A stretch of 64,000 bases of DNA from NCBI RefSeq assembly GCF_000380505.1, contig NZ_AQYH01000007.1:186001-250000 (forward strand). Reading direction: 5' to 3'. This DNA comes from Kaistia granuli DSM 23481 (lineage in GTDB: Bacteria; Pseudomonadota; Alphaproteobacteria; Rhizobiales; Kaistiaceae). The notes beneath the pieces are model-generated. The model had not been told where the DNA came from, did no database searches, and worked only from the letters and a program-made list of their open reading frames with translations. Position numbers and translations under genes: made by a program. Positions 36,401 to 44,767 of this stretch are shown one piece after another (position 1 is the stretch's first letter; every line of letters starts with the position of its first letter).

Positions 36401-37105
36401 GTGGCCGAAGCGGCATTGCTGCAGTTGCAGCTCGTCAACCTCGATCGCAAATCGCCGCTGCGCGACCAGATCTACCAGGTCGTCCGCACGTTGATCATCA
36501 TCGGGCAATTGCGGCCTGGGCAATCGGTCAACGAGGTCGAGATCGCCGAGCAGCTCGGCGTTTCGCGCACGCCGGTGCGCGAGGCGGTCAAGCGGCTGAG
36601 CGACGAGGGGCTGATCAACGTCTATGCGCAGACGGGAACCTTCGTCGCCAAGATCTCCCGGGATGCGCTCGAAGAGGCCTATGTGATCCGCAACGCGCTC
36701 GAGGTCGAGAGCGTGCGCCGCGCGGCGACGAAGATCACCAAGTTCCATCTCGAGCAGCTCGAGGACATCATCGGCCAACACCAGACCGCGATCGGCCGCA
36801 AGCGCTATACGGATGCCATTCGCCTCGATGATCACTTCCACCGCTCGATCGCCGAGATCAATCGGTTCTCGATGCTCTGGCGAGCGGTCGACATCTCCAA
36901 GGCGCAGATGGATCGCGGGCGATATCTCGCTCTGCCGAGGCCGGGCCTCGGCGAGACGACGATCGCCCAGCATCAGGCGATCCTGACCGCGCTCGCGGCA
37001 AAAGACGAACAGCGCGCCATGGAAGCCATGCGCGAGCACCTCGATACGTCATTGCGCAATACGCTCAGCCTGCTTGGCGAGATTCTCGAGCCGGCCGAGG
37101 CGTGA
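36401..37105 (+). CDS. GntR-family regulator, FCD subfamily
   Basis: A 234-residue regulator: winged HTH VEIAEQLGVSRTPVREAVKRLSDEGLI (about residues 42-70) and an all-helical FCD domain with DDHFHRSIAEI near residue 145 and HQAILTALAAKD near 190, whose Asp/His residues usually bind a metal and a sugar-acid ligand. I start at GTG 36401, ten bases after GGGAGG. Divergent from the sugar operon, it is the likely controller and may sense the sugar acid processed by the UxaA-type enzyme. Confidence 0.92.
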   Translation: MAEAALLQLQLVNLDRKSPLRDQIYQVVRTLIIIGQLRPGQSVNEVEIAEQLGVSRTPVREAVKRLSDEGLINVYAQTGTFVAKISRDALEEAYVIRNALEVESVRRAATKITKFHLEQLEDIIGQHQTAIGRKRYTDAIRLDDHFHRSIAEINRFSMLWRAVDISKAQMDRGRYLALPRPGLGETTIAQHQAILTALAAKDEQRAMEAMREHLDTSLRNTLSLLGEILEPAEA

Positions 37106-37147
37106 TTGTGACCGGGAGGGGCGGCCGCCGGCCGCCTCCGGAGCCGG

Positions 37148-37308
37148 CTAGAGCTCCTGTCGCGTCGGGCGATAGAGGATCTCGTTGATGTCGACATCCT
37201 CGGGCTGGCTGATCGCGAGGTGGCGGCGTAGACGACGCCGTTCGGCCCGACCTCTTGGCCGGCAACCGACGACACGTTGATGACGTGACCGCTCTTCTGC
37301 GCCCGCAT
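37148..37308 (-). pseudogene. Remnant of a short-chain dehydrogenase/reductase (SDR)
   Basis: The minus strand reads MRAQKSGHVINVSSVAG...GVVYAAT, the core of an SDR up to the active-site Tyr region, then changes frame and reads AISQPEDVDINEILYRPTRQEL and a stop, the end of the same family. About 70 residues between the two are missing, the junction is out of frame, the N-terminal half is absent, and just upstream LP-xx-MR has lost a base. A decayed gene beside an intact cupin gene, with which such SDRs are often paired. Confidence 0.8.
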
Positions 37309-37337
37309 ATCGGCAGCGCGGCACGCTCCTGCCCGTC

Positions 37338-37733
37338 CTACGCGCCGTATTGCTCGCTACTGACGGGTTCCAACCAGTCGACGCTCTTGCCGTCGAGGGC
37401 TTCCTGGATGGCGATATGGGTCATGGCCGTGCCGGCGGCGGCGCCGTGCCAGTGCTTCTCGCCAGGTTCGAACCAGACCACGTCGCCCGGCCGGATTTCT
37501 TCGATCGGAGCGCCCCAGCGCTGCACGCGGCCGGCTCCGGCCGTGACGATCAGGCTCTGCCCGAGCGGATGGGTGTGCCAGTTGGTGCGCGCGCCCGGCT
37601 CGAAGGTCACGGCGTTGGCGGCGGCCCTTGCCGGCGCGTTGACCGGAAACAGCGGGTCGATGCGGACCGTTCCGGTAAACCACTCGGTTGGCCCCTTGCC
37701 CGAAGGCTGCGAGCCGGCACGGCGGATTTCCAT
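37338..37733 (-). CDS. Cupin-domain protein
   Basis: A 131-residue single-domain cupin. Motif 1: [16 protein letters not shown] (about residues 51-66), with two His and Gln in place of the usual Glu; motif 2: [20 protein letters not shown] (about 89-108). Start at ATG 37733 with AGGAGG upstream. It resembles the small cupins next to SDR or carboxymuconolactone-decarboxylase genes (mandelonitrile-lyase-like group). The SDR partner here is broken. Reaction unknown. Confidence 0.88.
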   Translation of the reverse strand: MEIRRAGSQPSGKGPTEWFTGTVRIDPLFPVNAPARAAANAVTFEPGARTNWHTHPLGQSLIVTAGAGRVQRWGAPIEEIRPGDVVWFEPGEKHWHGAAAGTAMTHIAIQEALDGKSVDWLEPVSSEQYGA

Positions 37734-37876
37734 ATTCGCCTCCTGTTTGGCACGGTTGGCCCCGGGGGCCAAACTAGGCCTTCGGCGCGGGGGAGACGGG
37801 TCGAGCGGGCGCACGCGAAGAAAAATAGCCTCCCCGCTCCGTCGGGCGCAAGGAGGCGAAATTGCACGGGCGTCCG

Positions 37877-38791
37877 CTATTGCGGGACGTCGTCCCAGGC
37901 CGGTCCAGGATTGAAGACCCGGATCGTCGGCGCCACCGTGTCGGTTGAGGGGCCGTAGTTGCGTTCATAGACATTGCCCCGCTGGTCGCAGAGGAACGTC
38001 ATGATGCCGGTCTCGCCCCATTTCTCCGGATAGGCGATCAGGGCATAGCCGGCGAGCATCCGTCCGTTGACAAGATAGTCGTAGGCGCCGCCGGGTGCGG
38101 CGGGCCCCTGACGGGTCAGGATGCGGTAGTGATAACCGTGATAGGAGCCTGGCACCGTCGGATCGGCGCTGGTCCGCACCGCCGCCGCCACCACCCGGTC
38201 GCCGAGCGGGCTGCGGTCGTCTGGCGTCTCGGGTTCCCAATAGAGGCCGTCATGCTGGCCGGGCGTACTGACGAGCTTGCGCGCGAATTGTTGCACGGGC
38301 TCGTCGTCATGCATTGTCTCGAAATATTCGTTCTGGGCGTCGACATAGTCGTCGCAGGCGGCGATCGCGACGAGTTCATTCTGGCCGATCGTCAGATCGG
38401 TGATCTGCTGCTTGCCGAGCTTGATGTCGAAGGCCCAGCCCGTGCCGCTCGCCTTGAGCGGGATCGGGAACTGCCATTGATCCGGGCCGAAGGTCAGGAT
38501 CTTCTCGCCTTCCTTGCCGTCGACGATGTTGCTGCCCTTGCTGGCGAGATCGAGAAAATCCTCGATCCGCTCCTTGTCGACGTCAGGATCGCCGGAGGCG
38601 ATCAGGTCCTTGCCGCCGGGTCCGAAGATCTTGTCGAGCATGCCCTCCTTGGGCGCCTTCGCCGCGTCGACGAGCGCGGTGGAGGCGGCCTCGGGGGAGG
38701 GGAAGACCTCCTGGGCGCCGGCAGGTTGGCTGAGCAGGCCGAAGGCGCTTGCAAGAAGAACGCCAAGCGCGGATGCCGTGTGCTTGTGCAT
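37877..38791 (-). CDS. DUF2950-family exported protein
   Basis: A 304-residue secreted protein with a Sec signal ([28 protein letters not shown]). The rest matches DUF2950 as I know it: [41 protein letters not shown] and [18 protein letters not shown] 38791 is six bases after GGGAGA; the ATG at 38797 directly abuts that site and is less likely. It starts 11 bases after the DUF3300 gene ends, the usual pairing. Function unknown; probably periplasmic. Confidence 0.9.
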   Translation of the reverse strand: MHKHTASALGVLLASAFGLLSQPAGAQEVFPSPEAASTALVDAAKAPKEGMLDKIFGPGGKDLIASGDPDVDKERIEDFLDLASKGSNIVDGKEGEKILTFGPDQWQFPIPLKASGTGWAFDIKLGKQQITDLTIGQNELVAIAACDDYVDAQNEYFETMHDDEPVQQFARKLVSTPGQHDGLYWEPETPDDRSPLGDRVVAAAVRTSADPTVPGSYHGYHYRILTRQGPAAPGGAYDYLVNGRMLAGYALIAYPEKWGETGIMTFLCDQRGNVYERNYGPSTDTVAPTIRVFNPGPAWDDVPQ

Positions 38792-38802
38792 GATCATTCT
38801 CC

Positions 38803-40185
38803 CTAGCGCCGCCCGCCGCCACGTCCGCCACCACCACCGCCGCGATGCATCTGCCGCCCGCCGCCGCCGCCGCGGTGCATCTGGGGCCGGCCGCCGCCGC
38901 CGCGGTTGATCTGCTGCCGGCCGCCGGAAGGCCTGGCGACCGATTGCCGGCTGGACGAACCGCGATTGGAGACCGCCTTGGACGAGCCGCCCATCTTGGC
39001 GCCGCTGAAGGCGGTGTTCTTGGCCTGCTTCTTGGAGGAGGCGCCGCCCTTGGAAGGCTTGCCGGCCGGCCGGGTCGCCGGCTTGGCACTGGCCGGCCGG
39101 TTGCCCGCGCTCGGGCGGTTGCCGCCATCGGGCCGGTTCGCGATATTGGGGCGATTGCCTGCATCGGGTCTGTTGCCGGCGTTCGGCCGGTTGCCCGCGC
39201 CGGGTCGGTTGCCGGCGCCCGGGGCGTTCGGACGATTGGCCAGGCCGGGCTTGCTGCCCTGGCCCGGACGATAGCGGTCGCCATCCGGCCGCCAGGGCCG
39301 CGTGCCGCCGCCGATGTCGATGCGGTCCCCGCCGCCAATGTTGATGTCGTTGCCGATATTGATGTTGCCGCCGCCGGGGCGATATCCCGGATAGCCGGGC
39401 CAGCGCGGCGGATAGACCCAGCCGCGGCCCCAGTCCCAGGCATTGTCGATGGCGATGCCCACGGCGATGCCGGCTCCAAACCCGATGATGCCGGCCGCGA
39501 CCGCGCCGCCATTGTCGTAGTAGACCGTCTCGGGATCATAGGTCGGCACGTAGATGACCCCCGGTTCCGCCGGCTCGATCACCACATAGTCGGTGCCGCC
39601 CTGGTCCTGGACGGTCACTTTCTGCTGTTTGGTGGTCTTGAGCGATCCGGCCTTCTGTGCCTCGCGGCGCAGATCCTGGATCACCGTCGCCACATCGTCC
39701 GGCTGGTTGACGAAGGCGTCGCCGAGGTCGGTCGTCGTGTCCAGATCCTGGTTCAGCTTGTTGATGATGTCGGGAAAGCGCACCAGCGCCTTCACCGTGG
39801 GATCCCAGTTCTGGGTGTCGGCGCCGGAGAAGTCACCCTTGGCGACGGCCGACTTGTTCTTTTCAATCCAGCGCGAGGCCTGGACGATATCGACCGGATA
39901 GGCGCAGGCGGGCAGAAGCTGCGCCAGCAGACTGTCCGGATACAGCGCGAACGGCGCCAGCAGCTTGCGCAATTCCTCCTGCGTGAAGACATCGGCGGGC
40001 GCGGCCTCGGTGGCCGTCGTCGCCGCTGCGTCCGCCGGTGGCGGCGTCGCGTTCGCAGGAGGTTGTGTCTGGGCAGCAGGCTGTTCCTGCGCCTGCCCGG
40101 TCGTCGCGATTGCGATTAGGGAGGTCGCCGCCAGGAAGACTAGACTCATCTTCCGCATGCTGGCGCCACTGAACGTGCCGAACAT
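38803..40185 (-). CDS. DUF3300-family exported protein with GNRP repeats
   Basis: A 460-residue protein: signal peptide in residues 1-33 (cleavage after GQA), then the DUF3300 core (about 65-265) with LLAPFALYPDSLLAQLL, VYVPTYDPETVYYD and a glycine-rich membrane-like segment GGAVAAGIIGFGAGIAVGIA. From residue 310 it is low-complexity: about seven hexapeptide repeats of GNRPxA type, then Ser/Lys-rich, then Gly-Gly-Arg-rich with HRGGGGG repeats. It is likely attached to or bridging the cell envelope. AGGAGG lies six bases before ATG 40185. Function unknown. Confidence 0.9.
   Translation of the reverse strand: MFGTFSGASMRKMSLVFLAATSLIAIATTGQAQEQPAAQTQPPANATPPPADAAATTATEAAPADVFTQEELRKLLAPFALYPDSLLAQLLPACAYPVDIVQASRWIEKNKSAVAKGDFSGADTQNWDPTVKALVRFPDIINKLNQDLDTTTDLGDAFVNQPDDVATVIQDLRREAQKAGSLKTTKQQKVTVQDQGGTDYVVIEPAEPGVIYVPTYDPETVYYDNGGAVAAGIIGFGAGIAVGIAIDNAWDWGRGWVYPPRWPGYPGYRPGGGNINIGNDINIGGGDRIDIGGGTRPWRPDGDRYRPGQGSKPGLANRPNAPGAGNRPGAGNRPNAGNRPDAGNRPNIANRPDGGNRPSAGNRPASAKPATRPAGKPSKGGASSKKQAKNTAFSGAKMGGSSKAVSNRGSSSRQSVARPSGGRQQINRGGGGRPQMHRGGGGGRQMHRGGGGGGRGGGRR
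39094..39225 (-). repeat. Tandem 18-bp coding repeats (GNRPxA)
   Basis: Within the DUF3300 gene, about seven imperfect 18-base units encode Gly-Asn-Arg-Pro plus two variable residues. Such arrays change length by slippage. Confidence 0.7.
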
Positions 40186-40489
40186 TCCGCACCTCCTAGG
40201 GATTCATCCCGCGAGGGGGATCTTAGCCAATGCTATGAAGGCTGACAATTCTATTAGTTTCGCTGGCCTGCAACTATTGGCGATACTTGAAATCGGTGGG
40301 ATGGCTGCTTTCCAGGGCCGGAATCGAACGGTGGCAGGCCTGTGTGACGCTACGGCGGGTGCCTTGGCGGGGTTCCGCACCTGGTCCGGTACCGCCGGCT
40401 CGGTCCGAAAGGGGCGTTCACCCGCCGTCAATTCTGCTATTCCACTGTGCCAATAGCCGGGCTTAGCCGGGCCGATCTGGATCGCATTG
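40186..40489. promoter_or_regulatory. Divergent intergenic region, DUF3300 / LacI regulator
   Basis: About 300 bases with a lower-GC part around 40225-40300 that probably holds the DUF3300 promoter. I see no gene and no clear operator. Confidence 0.4.
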
Positions 40490-41545
40490 ATGAAGTCGAC
40501 AACGTTGATGGAAGTCGCACAGCGCGCCGGCGTCTCGACGGCGACCGTGGCGCGCGTGCTCAAATCCAACGGCTATGTCTCCAACGAGACCAAGGACCGC
40601 GTCGAGGCGGCGATCAAGGCGACCGGCTATCGGCCCAATGCGGTGGCGCGGGGCCTGCGCCAGCAGCGCAGCTTCACCATCGGTCACATGCTGACCGCGA
40701 TCACGGTCAATCCGTTCTTCGTCAATGTCGCGCACTGGGCCGAGGAAGAGGCGCTCGAGCACGGCTACAAGACCTTCCTGTTCAATCACAATGGCGAGGC
40801 CGATCGCGAGCGTCGCGGCATCGAGCGGTTCATCGAGCGCCGGGTCGACGCCGTCCTCTTCACCAATGCGATCGCCGGCGAGAACATCGCGCTCCTGACG
40901 GAGGCGGGCATCCCCGCTCTGCAGCTCGAGCGCATTCGCGCCGTGGGCGTGCCGTCGATCCGGGTCGACAACCGCGTCGGCGCGCTGCAGGCGATGCGGC
41001 ACCTGGTCGAGCTCGGCCACCGGCGGATTGCCTTTGTCGGCGGCGACCACAAGCTGATCCATCGCGGCGAAAGCCCCTATCCCTCGGTCGAGCAGGAGCG
41101 GCTCGGGGCGTATCACGAAGGTCTTGCCGCCGCCGGCATCGCCGCCGATCCGGACTATCAGCGGCTCGGCCTCTACTACAGCATCGCCGAGGGCGGCAGC
41201 GGCATTGAGGGTTATCGCCATACCATGGCGCTGCTCGACCTCCCGAACCGGCCGACGGCGATCTTCGCGACCTGCGACATCCTCGCGGCGGGCGCCCTGC
41301 AGGCGATCTACGAGCGGGGGCTGCGCGTGCCGAACGATATCTCGGTCGTCGGCTTCGACGATACGCTGGCCGTCAATCTGACCCCGCAACTGACCACCGT
41401 CGCCCAGCCGATGGAAGAACTGGGCCGGGCCGGATTTCGCACTGCACTCGCGGCGATAGAGGGCGGAACCTGCCCGGAAGTCGCGCCTCTGCCGAGCCGC
41501 CTGGTGCTGCGCCGGTCGACCGCTATCGCAACGCACACAAACTGA
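40490..41545 (+). CDS. LacI-family transcriptional regulator
   Basis: A 351-residue regulator with the LacI HTH TLMEVAQRAGVSTATVARVL (about residues 5-24), the hinge region to residue 60 and a periplasmic-binding-protein-like sensor domain (SFTIGHMLTAITVNPFF onwards; ISVVGFDDTLAVNLTPQLTTV near 285). ATG 40490 is chosen; a TTG lies just before and ATG 40508 is possible. The perfect 20-bp palindrome between this gene and the importer operon is its likely binding site. Confidence 0.93.
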   Translation: MKSTTLMEVAQRAGVSTATVARVLKSNGYVSNETKDRVEAAIKATGYRPNAVARGLRQQRSFTIGHMLTAITVNPFFVNVAHWAEEEALEHGYKTFLFNHNGEADRERRGIERFIERRVDAVLFTNAIAGENIALLTEAGIPALQLERIRAVGVPSIRVDNRVGALQAMRHLVELGHRRIAFVGGDHKLIHRGESPYPSVEQERLGAYHEGLAAAGIAADPDYQRLGLYYSIAEGGSGIEGYRHTMALLDLPNRPTAIFATCDILAAGALQAIYERGLRVPNDISVVGFDDTLAVNLTPQLTTVAQPMEELGRAGFRTALAAIEGGTCPEVAPLPSRLVLRRSTAIATHTN

Positions 41546-41596
41546 TACCCGAGAACGGATTGACCCTCTTTCGGGGCGATGGTATCGATTAGGTCA

Positions 41597-41616
41597 ACAT
41601 GTCATCGATGACATGT
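41597..41616. promoter_or_regulatory. LacI-type operator candidate, 20-bp perfect palindrome
   Basis: ACATGTCATCGATGACATGT reads the same on both strands and has the central CG typical of LacI-family operators. It lies 52 bases after the regulator stop and 107 bases before the binding-protein start. Confidence 0.75.
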
Positions 41617-41722
41617 GGCAGATACGAAGGGTTTTCGTCATCCGCTCAAGCCCGCGCAAGACGGGCATCGGAAGCCAAACAGCCGCCCATCCGCGGCGTC
41701 CGAATAGCTTGGGAGGGTACTC

Positions 41723-42994
41723 ATGCGCATCAAGGCTCTATGTGCGGCCACCACGATCGTGGCCGGTTTCCTCACCGGTCCGGCGCTCGCCGAGACGACC
41801 GTGACGTTCTGGCAGTTCTCGACGCGCGATGCCGACATCGCCGCGTGGAACGGGGCGATCGCCGCTTTCGAGCAGGCCAATCCCGACATCAAGATCAGCA
41901 TGGAAATCGTGCCGTGGTCCGAGCAGCAGCAGCGCCTCGTCAGCGCCCTCTCGGCCGGCGGCCTGCCTGACGTCTCGATGCTCGGCAACAATGTCGTCGC
42001 GCAGTTCCAGTCGGCCGGTGCCCTGGCGCCTCTCGACGATTATTTCGCCGCCTATGACAAGGAGCACGGCACCGACGTCGCCGCCGATGTCTGGCCCGGC
42101 GACAAGGGCTATTACAATCTCGCCGGCAAATGGTGGGCCTCGCCGATCAGTGTCGAGACGCGCGCGCTCTACTATCGCAAGGACCTGTTCAAGGCGGCTG
42201 GCCTCGATGCGGAGAAGCCGCCGGAGACCTGGGAGGCCTTCGCGGCCGATGCGAGCAAGCTGACCAAGGACGGCGTCTACGGCGCGGCGCTCTCGATGAG
42301 CCTCGACTATTTCACCGTCCAGAACTTCATGAGCGCCTATCTCGGCTATGGCGCGCGGATGATCGGCGAAGACGGCAAGTGCGGCTTCGAGACGCCCGAG
42401 TTCAAGGCGGCGCTCGACACCTATGTCAGCGTCTACAAGAACAAGGCGACCCATCCGGACGCGCCGAGCATGAGCGGCGACACGTTCCGCAAGGGATTCC
42501 GCGATGGCAAGTTCGCAATGATCCTGTCGGATGCAGGTCTCTACAAGGATCTGCAGAACGACAAGGCTTCCTTCCTCGACGAGGTCGCGATCGCCAAAGT
42601 TCCGGCCGGGCCGAAGAACCGCTCCGGCTTCCTGGGCGGCTGGCCGCTGGTGCTTTGGGATGCTTCCGAGAACAAGGAGGCGGCCGCCAAGTGGATCATG
42701 TTCGCAACCCATGGCGAGGCGTTGAAGAACCTCGGCACGGCTGGCGGCTTCATCCCCGGTAGCATCTCGCTTGCCAAGGGCGCGCCCTGGACCGAGTTCC
42801 CCTATCCGCTCTTCGTCGAGCAGCTGCAGGACGCCAGGGCCTACCAGTATCCGAGCGAAGCCATCCCGCAGATGGGCCAGCTCGAGGTCGACACCATCCA
42901 GAAGGCCGTCCAGGCCGTGGCGCTCGGCCAGCAGACGACGGATGCGGCGACCGCGCAGCTCTGCACGACGATCAACGAAGTGCTCGCGCGCTAA
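41723..42994 (+). CDS. Sugar ABC importer binding protein, family 1 (UgpB/MalE type)
   Basis: A 423-residue solute-binding protein (SBP_bac_1) with a Sec signal MRIKALCAATTIVAGFLTGPALA. The mature part starts TTVTFWQFSTRD and has NPDIKISMEIVPWSEQQQRL and LPDVSMLGNNVVAQF, typical of the family. First gene of an operon with two permeases and two sugar-modifying enzymes, but with no ATPase gene; a shared MsmK/UgpC-type ATPase elsewhere must serve it. Binds an unknown sugar or polyol. Confidence 0.94.
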   Translation: MRIKALCAATTIVAGFLTGPALAETTVTFWQFSTRDADIAAWNGAIAAFEQANPDIKISMEIVPWSEQQQRLVSALSAGGLPDVSMLGNNVVAQFQSAGALAPLDDYFAAYDKEHGTDVAADVWPGDKGYYNLAGKWWASPISVETRALYYRKDLFKAAGLDAEKPPETWEAFAADASKLTKDGVYGAALSMSLDYFTVQNFMSAYLGYGARMIGEDGKCGFETPEFKAALDTYVSVYKNKATHPDAPSMSGDTFRKGFRDGKFAMILSDAGLYKDLQNDKASFLDEVAIAKVPAGPKNRSGFLGGWPLVLWDASENKEAAAKWIMFATHGEALKNLGTAGGFIPGSISLAKGAPWTEFPYPLFVEQLQDARAYQYPSEAIPQMGQLEVDTIQKAVQAVALGQQTTDAATAQLCTTINEVLAR

Positions 42995-43009
42995 GTCGCG
43001 TCCAGTACC

Positions 43010-43936
43010 ATGACGATGGCATCCCAAGACACGTTGCGGCCGGCCCGGGCGCCGGCTCCCCTGCGGCGCAAGCTCGTGCCCGATCGGTTCCTCCCTTACG
43101 GCATGATCGGGCCGGCCGTATTCGTCGCCTTCGCGATCGCCATCGTCCCGCTGGCCTATGCCTTCTGGCTGTCGCTGCAGGACTGGTACATGCTGCGCCG
43201 GCCCACCCCCGTCTGGGGCGGGCTGGTCAACTACCGCCAGCTGCTGCAGGACGGCGCTCTCTGGGCCGCCTTCGGGCGGACCTGGATCTGGATGGTCGGC
43301 ACCGTCTTCGTCGAGCTCCTGCTCGCTCTGCCGATCGCGCTCCTGCTCAACCGCGAGAGCGCGATCGCTCGCTCGGCATCGGCCCTCATCCTGCTGCCAT
43401 GGGTGACGCCCTTCATCGTGCTGGGCTTCGGCTGGCGTTTCCTGCTCGACAGCGATGTCGGTCCGATCCACGGCTTCCTGAACGCGATCGGTATTGCCGG
43501 CGACAGCTCGGTCCTGAACGATCCCGTTCTGGCCTTCACGACGATCATCTTCATCTCCGGTTGGAAGGGCACGCCTTTCCTCGTCATCGCCCTGCTCGCT
43601 GCGCTGAAGTCGATCCCGGAGGAGCTGTACGAGGCGGCCGAGGTCGACGGCGCCGGGCCGGTCTCCCGCTTCCTGCATGTCACGCTGCCGGAAATCTGGA
43701 ACACCATCGTCACGGTCGGCCTCGTGCTCGGCATCCTCGCCTTCTACTCCTTCGATCTGCCCTGGATCATGACCAAGGGCGGCCCGCAGGATGCGACCAC
43801 GATCGTCGGCATCGCCATGTACAAGGCCGTGTTCCTCGACCTGCGCCCCGCCTATGCCGCCGCGATCAGCATCGTCATGCTGGTGCTGCTGTTCCTCGCC
43901 TCGCTCGTCGTCCTGCGGGCCCGGAGGAAAGTCTGA
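43010..43936 (+). CDS. Sugar ABC importer permease, MalF/UgpA type
   Basis: A 308-residue permease with six helices and the coupling loop EELYEAAEVDGAGPVSRFLHVTLPEI (about residues 204-229), the EAA motif of the family. Starts 16 bases after the binding-protein gene; its stop overlaps the next start by one base (TGATG). Confidence 0.94.
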   Translation: MTMASQDTLRPARAPAPLRRKLVPDRFLPYGMIGPAVFVAFAIAIVPLAYAFWLSLQDWYMLRRPTPVWGGLVNYRQLLQDGALWAAFGRTWIWMVGTVFVELLLALPIALLLNRESAIARSASALILLPWVTPFIVLGFGWRFLLDSDVGPIHGFLNAIGIAGDSSVLNDPVLAFTTIIFISGWKGTPFLVIALLAALKSIPEELYEAAEVDGAGPVSRFLHVTLPEIWNTIVTVGLVLGILAFYSFDLPWIMTKGGPQDATTIVGIAMYKAVFLDLRPAYAAAISIVMLVLLFLASLVVLRARRKV

Positions 43937-44763
43937 TGCGCCGCTACAATCCGACCCGCGAGATCTCGCTCGATCTCCTGACGCTCGTCGTGCTGCTCCT
44001 GTTCCTGCTGCCGATCCTGTGGGTGTTCGTCGCCTCGGTCCGGCCGGAAACCGACATCACCGGAGCGGGCCTGATCCCGACCCGATTCACCTTCGAACAC
44101 TACGAGGCGATCCTCGCCAAGCGGCCGTTCCTGATCGCGCTGAAGAACAGCCTGATCGTCGGCGTTGTCGTCGCCATTTTCACCACGGCGCTGGCGCTGC
44201 CGGCCGCCTACGCGCTCAGCCGCTTCACCTTCCACGGCCGGAACTTCTTCGCGCTGCTGATCCTCGGGACGCAGATGCTGCCGAGCCTCGCCGTGCTGGT
44301 GCCGCTGGTGGTGATCATTCGCCAGATCGGGCTGACCAACACGCTGACCGCGCTGATCTTCACCCATCTGGCGCTCGGCATGCCGATCGCCGTCTGGATG
44401 CTCAAGGGCTATATCGACGCCATTCCCAAGGAACTGGAGGAAGCGGCGCAGATCGACGGTTGCGGCCGGATCAGCGCGATGGTCCGCATCGTGCTGCCGC
44501 TGATCCGTCCGGCGATCATCGCCGTCGGCACCTTCGCCTTCGTGCTTTCCTGGGGTGAGTATCTGATGGCGCTCGCGCTGATCTCGAAATCGGACGTGAA
44601 GACGCTGCCGCTCGCCCTGCAGGGCCTGTTCGATCCCTACTCGTTCTCCTGGGGCCAGGTGATGGCCGGCGGCACCATCATCGCGCTGCCCGCCATCCTG
44701 CTCTTCCTGATTTTCCGTAGACAATTGGTCGGCGGCCTCCTGGCCGGCGGCGTGAAAGGATAG
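43936..44763 (+). CDS. Sugar ABC importer permease, MalG/UgpE type
   Basis: A 275-residue permease, partner of the preceding one, with the EAA loop KELEEAAQIDGCGRISAMVRIVLP near residue 160. The frame is open to 43399 inside the first permease, but ATG 43936, coupled to its stop, gives the normal family length. Confidence 0.94.
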   Translation: MRRYNPTREISLDLLTLVVLLLFLLPILWVFVASVRPETDITGAGLIPTRFTFEHYEAILAKRPFLIALKNSLIVGVVVAIFTTALALPAAYALSRFTFHGRNFFALLILGTQMLPSLAVLVPLVVIIRQIGLTNTLTALIFTHLALGMPIAVWMLKGYIDAIPKELEEAAQIDGCGRISAMVRIVLPLIRPAIIAVGTFAFVLSWGEYLMALALISKSDVKTLPLALQGLFDPYSFSWGQVMAGGTIIALPAILLFLIFRRQLVGGLLAGGVKG

Positions 44764-44767
44764 CGCC

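Noticed and set aside
39094-39225. CRISPR-like array
   Set aside because: The 18-base units are contiguous, in frame and encode GNRPxA; there are no spacers.
38845-40119. 424-residue plus-strand Ala/Gly/Val/Arg-rich frame opposite DUF3300
   Set aside because: Created by the GNRP and glycine repeats of the real gene on the other strand.
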